Origin: Emiliania huxleyi CCMP1516
Lineage: Eukaryota; Haptophyta; Isochrysidales; Noelaerhabdaceae
NCBI RefSeq assembly: GCF_000372725.1
Contig: NW_005200000.1
Span: 79,564-143,563 of the forward strand
Length of the DNA stretch: 64,000 bases
Direction: 5' to 3'
The first letter of the stretch is position 1. Each line of letters starts with the position of its first letter. The notes under the pieces were generated by a model, which was not told the origin of the DNA, did no database searches, and saw only the letters and a program-made list of their open reading frames with translations. This document shows, one piece after another, positions 53,884 through 63,956 of this stretch. The translations under genes and the position numbers were made by a program.

Positions 53884-54217
53884 ACCCAAAACAAGACGAA
53901 TGAATTTGAGTCGCTCCGCCGGGAGCGTCTCTCACAACAACATTCCTGACTCAGCGTGAATGTGTGTGCCTCCGGTGCACGCTTGCGCCGTCCTGCTGAA
54001 GCGCTCGCTCGCCAGAGTTTCGCGAAAGACATTGGATCTCTGGATCAGGTTCATGGCGTACACGCTACACGTGAGATATCTTCTGCTGCTCTGGGAGAGG
54101 CTCTGCGCCGACCACAAATTGGTATTTCACGAAATACCCTAGAAACAGAGTTGCGCAGAGGTGCTCACAATGGTGTTCTCAACAGTCAACACACAAGCCT
54201 CGTAGGGGGTACGCAGG
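53884..54217. other. Intergenic, no supported gene
   Basis: No recognisable coding; the 3-prime side of the FkbM gene. Confidence 0.4.
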
Positions 54218-54463
54218 GTGCTGGGGGCAGCCTCGAAAGGCGGCAGCTTCTCCCGCCGCCCGGGCCTGCCGCCTGAGGCGTTAGTCGACTCGGAGATGCT
54301 CGAGCGCTCCTTCGCCGAGCTGGACGCGTGGGATGAGTGGTTGGAGAACGTTGACGCCTTTCATCCACAGTTCATGCGCTTCCCGCCATTTGTCGTGGTC
54401 TCCTACGCTTGGGGTGCACGCGAGCACCCGGATGCTGATCCCGGCGTTGACCCCGCAATTTAA
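54218..54463 (+). CDS. Partial hypothetical protein, SYAW motif
   Basis: 81 codons with ALVDSEMLERSFAELDAWDE and FPPFVVVSYAWGAREHPDAD. The (V)SYxWxxxxHPDP pattern occurs in a family of large unknown algal proteins. The frame stops soon after, so this is probably the first exon of a longer gene, or a relic. The next exon was not found. Confidence 0.35.
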   Translation: MLGAASKGGSFSRRPGLPPEALVDSEMLERSFAELDAWDEWLENVDAFHPQFMRFPPFVVVSYAWGAREHPDADPGVDPAI

Positions 54464-54951
54464 TATTTTTCTGCGACAGCCGAGAGGGTTTCATGCAAAA
54501 TGGCGGATATTTGGGGCAGTTTGCTCCCTCCTACGGCCGTGCAATAGAGCGCCTCGGCTCTCCGGCGCGCGATGCTCCACCCTCATGCACTGCTGATGGA
54601 GCATCAAGCGATTTCTGACCACTGCGCTGCGCCGTGTGCTCAGGAAAGGGAACGAACGCTCCTCGGTGCCTTATAAGCGCCGATTGACCCGGAAGACCGA
54701 CAAGCGCGTGCGCTGCGCGCGGCGCGCAAGCGGCAGCTCGGCTCCCACGGAGGCCCCAGCCACCACGCCCTCTGTGCCGCCTCTCCCGGCAGCCCCTGCA
54801 GAGGTAATCGAGGCGGCGCTGCCGACAGCACCGGCAGCGCCTCGGACCATGAACCCGGAGGAGATGGACCGCGGCTGGTGGATAGACAAGTCCCGGCCCA
54901 CCGCTGTGTTCGCCAAGTCCTTCGCGTGCCGCGCACGCTTGCGATTGCGAC

Positions 54952-55554
54952 GTGGCCAAGCTTGACTCCGGCCTGGCGGCCGTGCAGTGCATGTTCGCGG
55001 AGAAGGGCGACTGGGAGTTTCGGGCCAATGCGGACGCTGCCTTGAAGCGCGAGCTCTCCCCGGATGCGTACGCCGCGCTTCTCGCCTTTTGGACGCGGGA
55101 TCGCGTCGCCGAGGCTGTGCGCCGCATCCATCTCGGCGCTGCCTTGGCACCCGCCGTCTCCGCTGCGCCGACCGCCTCCGCTGCGCCGACCGACTCCGCC
55201 GCGCCGTCTGCTCCCCCCCTCCCCACCCCTGTCGCTCCGCCCGCGTCCTCCGAGCCTTTCTATCTCGCCATCGACCCGGGCTCCTCCGCCGACTCCCACC
55301 TCGGCTTTGCACGCTTCTACTCCACCGGCGGTTTCGTCTCCCGCATCGCGAGGCCGGCTGGCTCGATCTCTCGAGTGTCGCTCACACAAGCCGCACCTAC
55401 CCGCAGCACGCAGAGTCTCCCCGCCGCCGTCACCGCCACCGCTCACCTGCGCCGATTTGGCAGTACGGGGGCTGGAGGCCAACGTGAGTTCCGCAAAGGC
55501 GGCGGGGAGGACGAGGCTGTGCATGTGGTGTGTCGCTCTTTATTAACTTTTTGA
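54952..55554 (+). CDS. Hypothetical protein
   Basis: 200 codons. The first 60 look protein-like (LAAVQCMFAEKGDWEFRANA; LSPDAYAALLAFWTRDRVAE), followed by Ala/Pro-rich sequence with three tandem SAAPT units and then EPFYLAIDPGSSADSHLGF. An adjacent upstream frame (54849-54940, EEMDRGWWIDKSRPTAVFAK) may be its preceding exon. No family is recognised. Confidence 0.35.
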   Translation: MAKLDSGLAAVQCMFAEKGDWEFRANADAALKRELSPDAYAALLAFWTRDRVAEAVRRIHLGAALAPAVSAAPTASAAPTDSAAPSAPPLPTPVAPPASSEPFYLAIDPGSSADSHLGFARFYSTGGFVSRIARPAGSISRVSLTQAAPTRSTQSLPAAVTATAHLRRFGSTGAGGQREFRKGGGEDEAVHVVCRSLLTF

Positions 55555-56060
55555 CCTCTGCTCCCGGGAGGCCCATGCCCGTCCGCCATCGCCTCCAATG
55601 CCGCCCTCAACCCAATACATTTACGTGCGTCTTGCGTACTGGCTACTGCGTGTTGTGCCCCCAGCAACCCCCCCGGCCCGCCATCAGCAATTGCGAGTAT
55701 TAGGGGCAGGGCCAGGGGGTGGCGAGGGTAGGCATGTGGCGTTCTGTGTAAGGTAAGGTAAGCTTAAGTTATGTCCCCACACACAAGGTGGGGGAAGGGG
55801 GGGCTAACCCTCGGGCCGAGCCTTTTTGATCTGAGGGTGAGTGGGCCCCCTCTACACACTCTACTCTCAGCTCTCACGTCTCAGTGGGGTGCGGTTATTC
55901 GAAACGCCCGCTCGCTCGCGCCCCGCCACTCACCCAGTCCCAGAGAAAAAAACGCTCGGTCAGGGAGATCACGAAAACACCAGGCGCATGCGTTTCGTGC
56001 AAGTGTGTCCGAGCGCTTCTTTTCAAGAGGCGCACAGTCGCGCTCCCAATAGGTGCAGCA
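55555..56060. other. Intergenic, no supported gene
   Basis: No coding features. It contains a short aaggtaaggtaag run near 55751 that mirrors (accttacctt) near 51711. Confidence 0.4.
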
Positions 56061-56200
56061 ACCGGGTAAGAAAGAAAGAAAGAAAACAGACAACCCAAGG
56101 GAGGGATGGGAGGACGGCACGCCGCCACCACACAGGGATTTTAAGGAGAGGTGTGTGGTGCGCTATCCGTCGCCCACCCTAGGGAGTCTGCCTCAACCGG
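56061..56200 (-). mobile_element. LINE/SINE-like 3-prime end with (TTTC)n tail
   Basis: An inverted copy of the tail described at 47786-48010. On the minus strand it reads ggcagactccctagggtggg, gcgacggatagcgc, ccttaaaatccctgtgtggt, and ends ttttctttctttctttctta. Only the 3-prime end is present. Confidence 0.55.
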
Positions 56201-56247
56201 GTGAAATCCACCGTTATGCGCGTATTTCTTTGTTCGATACTACCAAC

Positions 56248-56338
56248 TACCATGTCGCCGCTCATGAAACCGGGTGCAAAATGCTCGGCGCCAGGCGCCC
56301 ATCTCAGCTATCCTGGTTTCATGAGCGGCGACATGGTA
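56248..56338. repeat. Perfect 24-bp inverted repeat
   Basis: The arms taccatgtcgccgctcatga + aacc (56248-56271) and their exact reverse complement (56315-56338) enclose a 43-nt loop. It ends 41 bp before the ATG of the next gene. It could fold in the mRNA leader or mark a small foldback insertion. Confidence 0.95.
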
Positions 56339-56379
56339 GATCTCCGCGGCGAGGTTGTGAGTGAGTTAGCTCGGCAGCC

Positions 56380-57339
56380 ATGCCGATAGCCAAGAAGGTC
56401 TTCGAGCAATTCGTCATCGATGGCGTCGCATGCCAGGAGACCAAGGGCGAGAGGATCACCGTCGGCATCGGCCGACCCAAAGCCGAGCAGGTGCGCGGCC
56501 GGATCCACCGCGGTGCTACTCCACCAGAAGATGCCCGAGCTGCAGCCCACCGCATCCTGGCTGCTGCTGGGATGGGCGCGTCGGCCAGCAGCAGCGCTGG
56601 CGAGCCGTCTTCGAGCATGAAGGACAGCGAGGCAGCGCAAGCGCGTGCTGCTGCTGCAATGCGCTATGATCTCTTTGGCGATAGCGAGTCCTCTTCTATC
56701 AAACACTTGCTGGACGGGGTCGACGCGCTGGTCGAGCGCAAGCGGAACCAGACCGACTTCTATTCGTCAAACGAGCAGCTCAGGGATCGCGGTTCGGGCG
56801 AGAGGCGGCGGCCCGGCCAACGGGTGGACGGCTGCAAAGATCCACAGTGCATTGAGGACCGGCAGGAGCTTGGGGCGGCGCGCGTGGCGCTCGCAGAGAA
56901 GCGGCTTGAGCTCGCGAGGCTGCGCGCTGCGCTGCGTGAGGCGGCCGACGGGCTCGCCGCCGGCGACGGCAAGCTCGACCTCGCGGCGCAAAGCTTCCAG
57001 GTCGCGCTGATGGAGATACTCGATGGCGTCGGCGTCAGCGGCGGCGACGACGGCGACGATGACGACGGCGACATCGACGACGTGGAGCCAGCCGCCCGAC
57101 CAGAAGCCGCAGCCGGTGCAGGTGGGGGCGGCGGCGGCGGCGAGCAGCAGCAGCAGGGCGGCGCGGCGGTCGTCGACGCAGAGAGCAGCAGCAGTGAGGA
57201 GGAGGAGGACAACGAGCCGGAGGCCGCGCCAGCCCCACCGCCAGAGCCGCTGCAGCTAGAGCGGCCCGCCAGCGGCACGCTCACCCTCGTCGATGGCGCG
57301 CTCGAGCTCAACGCGGACGGCTCACAGGTGAGCGATTAA
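56380..57339 (+). CDS. Acidic hypothetical protein
   Basis: Starts MPIAKKVFEQFVIDGVACQE. A helical centre (ARVALAEKRLELARLRAALR; KLDLAAQSFQVALMEILDGV) is followed by long acidic and Gly/Gln tracts (GDDGDDDDGDIDDVEP; EEEEDNEPEAAPAPPPEP) and LTLVDGALELNADGSQ. Splicing from 57328 (cacag|gtgagc) to 57406 (ggcag|gtgcgc) would continue in frame into VRHSLASITATWVEALQETP and FRCVAIIGVRCEKEDKLEFR, which look conserved; the annotated end is that of the unspliced frame. Family unknown. It could run on into the DoxX-like part, but no clean joint is visible. Confidence 0.5.
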   Translation: MPIAKKVFEQFVIDGVACQETKGERITVGIGRPKAEQVRGRIHRGATPPEDARAAAHRILAAAGMGASASSSAGEPSSSMKDSEAAQARAAAAMRYDLFGDSESSSIKHLLDGVDALVERKRNQTDFYSSNEQLRDRGSGERRRPGQRVDGCKDPQCIEDRQELGAARVALAEKRLELARLRAALREAADGLAAGDGKLDLAAQSFQVALMEILDGVGVSGGDDGDDDDGDIDDVEPAARPEAAAGAGGGGGGGEQQQQGGAAVVDAESSSSEEEEDNEPEAAPAPPPEPLQLERPASGTLTLVDGALELNADGSQVSD

Positions 57340-57639
57340 CCGACTACAGCCACAGTGCACAGTCGTGTCCACGTGCCCTCACAACCTCTGTCCGTGGTTT
57401 GGCAGGTGCGCCACTCCCTCGCCTCGATCACCGCCACATGGGTAGAGGCGCTGCAGGAGACCCCCTTCCGCTGCGTCGCGATCATCGGCGTGCGTTGCGA
57501 GAAGGAAGACAAGCTCGAGTTCAGGTGCGGCAACCTCGGCGCGGCTCGCCGGTTCGTCGCGAGGCTCGATGCCGATGCCGATGCCGCTCGCACTGCCGCC
57601 GCCGCAACCGCCGCCCCTCCGCCACCAGCCGCTGCTGCG

Positions 57640-58118
57640 CTCTGCCGCTGCTCGGCCTCCTCTATCTCGCCGCCGCCGTCGGCCACTTTGCCGACGCGGA
57701 GGCGTTCCGCGCCATCTACCCGCCCGTGGGCACCTGGGGCCTCTGGTACCTGCCCGGCTCTGCAGAGTTTCACGTGGCGTGGACGGGTGTCGCAGAGTGT
57801 CTCGGCGGCGGCGGGCTGGCGCTCGGCGGCCTGCTCAGCGGGCTCGGCGTCGAGGCGGAGGGGGCGCTTGGCCTGCCGGTCGGGGGGCTGTTGACGGCCG
57901 CGTCCGCTGGCGGCCTCTTCCTGCTGACCGTCGCGGTAACTCCAGCCAACATCTATATGTTCACGCATGGCGCCGTGATGAGCGGCCAGGACGCCGGCGC
58001 TGCGCTCGGCCTCTCCTTCCACTGCGCGCGCTTCGGCATCCAGGTCGTCCTGCTGAGCCTGCTTGCGACGCTCGCACGCGACTCATTCTACTACGCTTGG
58101 GGGGACCAGCTGGACTGA
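57640..58118 (+). CDS. DoxX-like membrane protein
   Basis: About 155 residues with four hydrophobic helices: LPLLGLLYLAAAVGHFADAE, GSAEFHVAWTGVAECLGGGG, GGLLTAASAGGLFLLTVAVT and FGIQVVLLSLLATLARDSFY. The pattern GHFxxxxxFxxIYPP...GxxEcxGGxGLL...TPANIYMFTHGA is that of DoxX-like proteins in plants and algae. The role is unclear (DoxX-type proteins are linked to redox or quinone functions in bacteria). The start lies in an upstream exon that I cannot place; the stop is at 58118. Confidence 0.65.
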
Positions 58119-58719
58119 CATTGCGCGGGTTCAGAGTAAAAATTGAGCCTCTGGACTTTCGTTGTTCATAAGAAAAAGGAGGGGCCAGGCCGCATGGCCG
58201 GGCGCGGGTGGGGCCACCGCGCCCGTCCTCCACGCACAAGGCGTCCGGCGAAACTAAAGCAAATTGCACGCGGGGCGGCGGAAAAATACGGTTCGTTACG
58301 CGTCTACGCAGAAGGTTGTCGTCCTGATTGAAGACGCGGACAGTCTGAAGCGGCTTGACGGGGAAGAGGTTGGACATGATCTCAAAAGGGTACAGCTTGT
58401 CCGAACAGGAGCCGGCGTCGGTTTGGGCAAAGCCGTCGCATCCCGTGTACGTGCGCTCGAGGCTCAGCCCCCTCTCGATGTCGTCACAGCACGCCTCTCC
58501 GGTGCCGGCGCAGCACTTCGAGCACTGGTCCCAGCAAACCGCTGAGTCACTGGAGCCGAGGGTGCAGCCCGCTGCGGTGCCGCAGTCCCAGCAGCACGAG
58601 CTCGGCTGACCGCACGACTCGTCGAAGATTGGCAGCTCGGGCGTCGGTGTGGGTGCGGGCTCTGGCGTAGGCTCTGGTGTCGTGGAAAATGCGAGTACCG
58701 ACGCGAGGAAGAAGAGCAT
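57961..58719 (-). CDS. Secreted Cys-rich protein (N-terminal part sound)
   Basis: The ATG at 58719 opens MLFFLASVLAFS, a signal peptide, followed by TTPEPTPEPAPTPTPE and a Cys-rich domain CGQPSSCCWDCGTAAGC, CWDQCSKCCAGTGEACCDD, TGCDGFAQTDAGSCSDKLYP (to about 58360). Beyond that the frame stays open but becomes Arg-rich and runs antisense to the DoxX-like gene; a splice or an earlier end is likely. No known family. It is probably a small secreted or surface protein. Confidence 0.45.
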   Translation of the reverse strand: MLFFLASVLAFSTTPEPTPEPAPTPTPELPIFDESCGQPSSCCWDCGTAAGCTLGSSDSAVCWDQCSKCCAGTGEACCDDIERGLSLERTYTGCDGFAQTDAGSCSDKLYPFEIMSNLFPVKPLQTVRVFNQDDNLLRRRVTNRIFPPPRVQFALVSPDALCVEDGRGGPTRARPCGLAPPFSYEQRKSRGSIFTLNPRNVSPAGPPKRSRMSRVRASQAGSAGRPGCRSARSGRRGRAQRRRPGRSSRRHA

Positions 58720-58829
58720 GTTCCTGAGGTCAGCGAAGATACCGGTGGTGCTGACTTGGTGGCGGTAGGGAGGGTGGGACCTTTTGTGAAATGAAACGCG
58801 AAACGCGATCTGTCTCGCGTTCCTCAACG

Positions 58830-59050
58830 CTAGGTAATCTGAAAGAGAAAAGTATGTTAGCCGCCGGGTGATCTGGACGAGAAATTTGGCCGACCGAGTA
58901 ATCTGCCCTGATAAATTTTAGCGACCGGGTAAGCTGAAACGCGAATTGTGGGAGACTGGGTAAACTGGTTTCACGGAAATCGCGCTAAGCAGGAAAATAT
59001 CGTTGGCCGGGTAATCTGCGAGGCGAATCTCAAAACCCGGGTAATCTGAA
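58830..59050. repeat. Minisatellite of ccgggtaatctg units
   Basis: About eight imperfect units of 25-35 bp, each with ccgggtaatctg, ccgggtgatctgg, accgagtaatctgc or accgggtaagctgaaa followed by an A-rich spacer. The same unit occurs at 52376-52560. Confidence 0.75.
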
Positions 59051-59120
59051 ATGAAGTCTTAGTTGCAGCAATTAGTTGGAGCAAAGGCTTGTTGGTTGTG
59101 CGACGGCCAAGTGTGCAGGC

Positions 59121-60476
59121 ATGTCCCATCGGGGCGAGGAGCGTCGCTGGCGTGATGAGCAACGGCGCGCCGAGTACGGACGCGAAGAGTGGCGATGGCA
59201 GGGCGAGTCGCGACAGCGGTCGCGATCGCGCGATGAGCCGCGGCGGGATGAGCTGCAACGGCGCGACGAGCGTTGGCAAGGCGAGCAATGGCCGCACCAT
59301 GACGGGCGGCATGACGAGCGGCGCGGCTACAACGACTCTTGGTGCAGTGGTCGCGAGCAGCGATGGCACGCTGAGCCACGGCCCAATGAGCGATGGCACG
59401 ACGAGCCATTGCGCGGCGAGCAATGGCCGCACCATGACGGGCGGCATGACGAGCGGCGCGGCTACAACGACTCTTGGTGCAGTGGTCGCGAGCAGCGATG
59501 GCACGCTGAGCCACACGTGCCCGCTGAGCGATGGCACGCTGAGCCACACGTGCCCGCTGAGCGATGGCGCGACGAGCCATGGCGAGGCGAGCAACGGCCG
59601 CATCATGGCGGGCGGCATGACGAGCGGCGCGGCTACGACGATCGGGGCAGAGGCGAGCGCGAGCGCGATTGGCACGATCGGCGCGATGACCGGCGCGAAC
59701 ACGGTGAGGGGCAGCCTCAGCACAGCGGTCGCCGGGTGGGACCGCCGGTGCACGGAGCGCAAGGACGCGACGCACGAATGTGCAATGATCGCCGCTTCTC
59801 TAGCCGTTGCGCTGACAGTGATCAGGTCGACCCTCGGAAGCTGACGACTTTGATAAGCCAGGCTGGCAGCGCTGACGCATTGCTCGCGCTCTTTGCTGCC
59901 CACAGCACGAGCTTGAACCACATCCACGCTGCGAATCTGTGGAACAAACTGGGCAAGCAGCGCGTCGAGCGGCGGCACGAGGAGCGGCTTGAGCAGCTGG
60001 TGCAGCGCACGCTCGACCTCGTCTCTTCGTGCGAGGCACGCAACCTGGCGAACGTCGCCCACGGAGTGGCAAAGTGCCGGCTGCAAATAGGGGTGGTGCG
60101 TTCACTGTACGCGGCGGTGGCGGAGGAGGCGGTGCGGAGCGGGCTGGCGGGGTTCAACCCGCAGGCCCTGGCCAACACGGTGTGGGCGTACGCGACGGCC
60201 GGCGTGGCTGCGGACGCGCTGTACGCGGCGGTGGCGGAGGCGGCGGTGCGCGGCGGGCTGGATCGCTTCAACCCTCAGGAGCTGGCCAACACGGTGTGGG
60301 CGTACGCGACGGCCGGCGTGGCTGCGGACGCGCTGTACGCGGCGGTGGCGGAGGCGGCGGTGCGCGGCGGGCTGAAAGTGATAAGAGTGCCGACATGTGT
60401 GCCGAGAGACGAGAAGGCAAGCAAACGAGAATGTGATGGGGGGTCAGTCGGGAGCGTCGCCACATGTGAAGGTTGA
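59121..60476 (+). CDS. OPR-like RNA-binding repeat protein
   Basis: The N-terminal third is Arg/Asp/His-rich with three tandem ~50-residue blocks (HHDGRHDERRGYNDSWCSGR, EQRWHAEP), probably disordered. The C-terminal half is helical: KLTTLISQAGSADALLALFA, LNHIHAANLWNKLGKQRVER, QLVQRTLDLVSSCEARNLAN, then repeats SLYAAVAEEAVRSGLAGFNP, QALANTVWAYATAGVAADAL, repeated as FNPQELANTVWAYATAGVAA. LANTVWAYATAG repeats mark octotricopeptide-like/RAP-type proteins that bind organelle RNA in algae. The third repeat is cut after AAVRGGL and an unrelated tail follows, so the gene is either spliced there or truncated; family members usually have many more repeats and a RAP end. Confidence 0.7.
   Translation: MSHRGEERRWRDEQRRAEYGREEWRWQGESRQRSRSRDEPRRDELQRRDERWQGEQWPHHDGRHDERRGYNDSWCSGREQRWHAEPRPNERWHDEPLRGEQWPHHDGRHDERRGYNDSWCSGREQRWHAEPHVPAERWHAEPHVPAERWRDEPWRGEQRPHHGGRHDERRGYDDRGRGERERDWHDRRDDRREHGEGQPQHSGRRVGPPVHGAQGRDARMCNDRRFSSRCADSDQVDPRKLTTLISQAGSADALLALFAAHSTSLNHIHAANLWNKLGKQRVERRHEERLEQLVQRTLDLVSSCEARNLANVAHGVAKCRLQIGVVRSLYAAVAEEAVRSGLAGFNPQALANTVWAYATAGVAADALYAAVAEAAVRGGLDRFNPQELANTVWAYATAGVAADALYAAVAEAAVRGGLKVIRVPTCVPRDEKASKRECDGGSVGSVATCEG
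59265..59640. repeat. In-gene tandem repeat, about 155 bp unit
   Basis: gagcaatggccgcaccatga...cggcatgacgagcggcgcgg...gactcttggtgcagtgg appears at 59283 and 59429 almost identically, with a partial third at 59590. Within it, the 30-bp unit containing gatggcacgctgagccacac is also doubled (59502-59561). Confidence 0.85.
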
Positions 60477-61552
60477 GGTTTTCAGCAAAATTATAACGGC
60501 ATACATGCGTAAGGGCTGCCTCACACGTCCAAGACGCCAGCCAGTCCGCTGTCCCCATCCGAGCAAGCTGTCGGGCATTTGCGCCGTGCGAGAAGCTGCC
60601 ATTGGAAAGAGGAGAGAGGGATTGCGGAGGATGTGCTGGTTATGCGTAGTGTAGTTGACGACCGATGCTTCTTCTCCTCGATCCACCGCCGCGCGGCACC
60701 TTCAGCAGCTGCTTCTTGCCACGGGTCGTGCCAGATCTCGTCTTCCGTCAGCGCGCGCATTGTGCTGCCCGCTGCAAGCCACCCGCATGCTTCCGGTGTG
60801 AGTGAGTCTCGCAGACTCGCATGCCGAGTGTCCTGAGCAGTGCAGGTCTCTCCTCCTCCGGGCCGTCAGCGTCGCGGCCATTCCCGGTCCCGCGGCCGGC
60901 ACTGAGGGCCGATTGCGGCCGAGCGGTCAGCAAGCAGAAAACGTCAAAAAACCCGGCCCCGGGCAAACCCCCAAAATGCCCGGGGTTTCCCAGGTATTTT
61001 CGGGTATTACCCGCACTCTGGACGCTGGAGATCGTCGTGGGTTTCTGCTCCAGGCCTTCCAGAGCTTCCTCATTGTTGTTCAGCTGGCCTTACGTTAGCT
61101 ACTGTTGTTGGGGAGCCCCACTGTTGTTCTGTTGTTACTGATACTGTTAACACTAGTAACACTGTTCAGCTCCCATGTCCCAACGTTATAAACAGCTCTA
61201 CCCCCCGCTGGCCAATTGCCGCTGGCGGCACTACGGACTACGTAGAACCTCGTACGGCAAACGCGAAACGTAATTATAAACAAGAAACAAGAGGTGCCCC
61301 CGGAAACACGCGTGACACGTGGTTATCAAAATAGCACAAACAGAGGCACCGCACGCAAAACACACGTCCACCCCACACGAGCGTGCAAACACAAAAGAAT
61401 CGAACAAAAGAAGAGTGAACAACATGCAGCCCTAGACACCGAAAAATGACGACATGCACATGCGGTGGTGGGGCGCCGGCGGCTGCGCGCCCAACTTCTA
61501 CATGGGTGCGCTCGGGCACGCCGCCAACTCCGTCCAGCTAAACCTCGGCCAT
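60477..61552. other. Intergenic, no supported gene
   Basis: Frames on both strands are open in parts but without domains. A patch at 60945-61015 has aaaacccgg/ccccgggcaaacccc runs and a partial palindrome. The short plus-strand frame 61455-61592 is antisense to the end of the next gene. Confidence 0.4.
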
Positions 61553-63353
61553 CAAGCGATGCAACGGCGGAGGATGTACACCGGCTGGCCGTAGAAGCGC
61601 GAGAAGGGCGCGCTGAGCCGCCAAACGCCCATCTCGTCCCGGAAACGGCGCCGCACCGTGCCTACAAGCCGGTTCCGAGCTCTAGCCGAGATGCAGCCGA
61701 GAGGCAGCCGAGAGGCGCCGTGCTGCCTACAGAGCCGGGTCCGAGCAGGCGTCGCGGGAGTGGACCCCTTAGCGAACCAGCGGCGGCATGCTGAAGTGCC
61801 CGCGAGCGGAGAGAGCTGGATGTACTGCGCCCACTCGCCTGCAGCAACGCTCGAGACAAGACTCACTGGCGGTCTGCGGGGAGATCTGTGGGCCGGACTC
61901 TCTCCCGCGCGCCGTCCGTCCAGACGCGGAAGGGGCGCAGCAGCTGCTCGAGCCGGGGAAGCTCCCCGCCCGCCGTGAGCGGCGTTACCTACGGCAAAGT
62001 TCCGAGAAGGTTCGCGGAACGCGAAAGGCACCTCTCGGGGCCTTGAGACTACCCGAGATTGCCTCTCTGCCGCACACGATCTCGGGCAATCTCGGGTCGC
62101 GGGCAATCTCGGGTCATCTCACCCATGCGGGCTCGTACTCTCGCTGCAGCCGGCGCGCGGCCAGCTTGGCACGGAAGCGCAGTTTGGCCGCCCGCTCGCG
62201 CAGCTCGACGGCCTGCGCTCGCACCTCGGCCGCCGCCGCGGGCTCGAGCCGCTCGGCAGTCGCCTGTGCGAGACAGCAGGGAGATCTCTCCGAGGTGTAG
62301 CCGACGTCTCGCTGAGATGCAGCCGAGATGCAGCTGGTGCGCCTTGGCGCGAGCCCCCAGCTCGCTCGCCATCCCAAACGCGCGGCGCAACTCGTCCGAC
62401 ATCGGCTCGCGCGCCTGCGGGCAAGGGCGCAGACCAGTGGCGCAGACACGGCTCGTGCAAGGGATCGCGCGCCGCGGCCTCCTCCTCCTGCCTCCCCCCC
62501 CCTCCAGCTCGCCTGCTTTGTGCTGCCGCGGGCGGCGAGGAGGCGGGAGAGAAGCTGCCCGAGAGACTTGCGCGGCGGCCGTGCGCCCTCTGCGCGCTCG
62601 CGCTGCGCCTTCTCTCGCTGCTCGAGGGAGGCGTACGGGGTGGTGTCCCAGGGAAGCAGTCCGGCCAAGTCCGCCAGCCACAGCAAGAGCGACGCCTGCA
62701 GATCCGCACCGTGACTGCTGCGGGGTGGCGAGAGGAGCGGCGAGGCGGAGAGGGGGGAGGGGCGGGAGGAGGGGCGGGGAGGGAGCGGCGGGATCCGAGG
62801 AGCGGCGAGTAGCCTGCAGAGCCGTGCCGGCGGCGCTGCGCAGCGCCGCACGAGACTCGTCCATCGGAAGGACTGCGAAGGGGTAGGAGCCGTCTGGACG
62901 AGTCGTCTCGAGCAGCAGCGTGGGGAAGTCGTCATCGAGCATGGGCGTGGCGTACCGCCGACCGCTCGTCGAGACTGCGATGACCACGTCGTGCTGAGGC
63001 GCAATCTGCACCGAAGCCACCCCTCCGCCACGCGCGGCATCGACGAGCTCCTGGTGCGACCAAGTTCCGGCCACGGGGGGCGGCACGAGGCCAAAGAGCG
63101 ACGAGTGCGCCCACGGATCGTAGGGCAGGCTGCCCGCGTACTGCTCGTCCGCACCGATCCTTGCATCCGCCACCCAAGGCTTCGAATTGGACTGAGGCTC
63201 AGAGGCGGCGCTGGCAGCTTTGACTCCCGCTGCGACCGATCCAGCCGCAGCAAGCACGCCGCGGCGGGTCGGCGGCTTGGGCGCGAGCGCTGCGCTGCTG
63301 GCTGCAGAGTTGAGGGCGAGAAGGGTGACAAGCATCGGGTTAGCTGCTGGCAT
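61553..63353 (-). CDS. TAT-targeted thylakoid-lumen-type protein
   Basis: The leader MPAANPMLVTLLALNSAASS is followed by PKPPTRRGVLAAAGSVAAGV: a signal/transit region and then a twin-arginine lumen signal. Next are PWAHSSLFGLVPPPVAG, SHQELVDAARGGGVASVQIA and RYATPMLDDDFPTLLLETTR, which resemble the small extramembrane domain of FtsH-like proteins (weak). Further exons: QASLLLWLADLAGLLPWDTT, PMSDELRRAFGMASELGARA, AAAEVRAQAVELRERAAKLR to LQREYEPAWV. Past an intron (donor tgg|gtgaga at about 62119), the exons GEWAQYIQLSPLAGTSACRR, WFAK, and RRRFRDEMGVWRLSAPFSRF with YGQPVYILRRCIA* are probably its end. No family is assigned; the C-terminal exons could belong to a separate gene. Confidence 0.55.
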
Positions 63354-63618
63354 CGGGTTACTGCTGTCTGGTCTCGAGGCCGGCGGCTCGAGCGTCTGGT
63401 GGTTCGTCTTCGCCCTTCCCCGACTTGGTCGACCTCGATCTCTCACGGCGAGCTCGCCTCTCCTTTCGCCGAGGCTCGCACCCTCTCGCGGCTGCGGCGG
63501 GATGCTCTTGTCGCACGGTGGCACGGGAGCAGCGTCCAGACCACCATCTCGGCGACGTGCGCGCAGCTGCGGCTTGCTGCACGAGCTCCTCGCGGCTCGA
63601 ACGCGAGCTCGAGGCGGG

Positions 63619-63956
63619 ACATGTGCATGGACATGGACATGCACATGAACATGAACATGAACATGAACATGAACATGAACATGAACATGAACATGAACAT
63701 GAACATGACATGCACATGCACATGCACATGCACATGCACATGCACATGCACATGCATGCACATGCACATGCACATGCACATGCACATGCACATGCACATG
63801 CACATGCACATGCACATGCACATGCACATGCACATGCACATGCACATGCACATGCACATGCACATGCACATGCACATGCACATGCACATGCACATGCACA
63901 TGCACATGCACATGCACATGCACATGCACATGCACATGCACATGCACATGCACATG
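63619..63956. repeat. Hexanucleotide satellite (AACATG)n-(CACATG)n
   Basis: About ten aacatg units pass into some forty cacatg units with rare slips. It lies upstream of the lumen-type gene. Long His-Val or Cys-Met frames through it are artefacts. Confidence 0.97.

Noticed and set aside
59059-60105. Minus-strand frames (238 and 371 codons) across the OPR-like gene
   Set aside because: Their hydrophobic look comes from the tandem DNA repeat; the plus strand holds the recognisable LANTVWAYATAG repeats.
62049-63953. 634-codon minus-strand frame starting with a His-Val run
   Set aside because: The start is a hexanucleotide satellite. Only the middle overlaps the true lumen-type gene, which has its own leader ATG at 63353.
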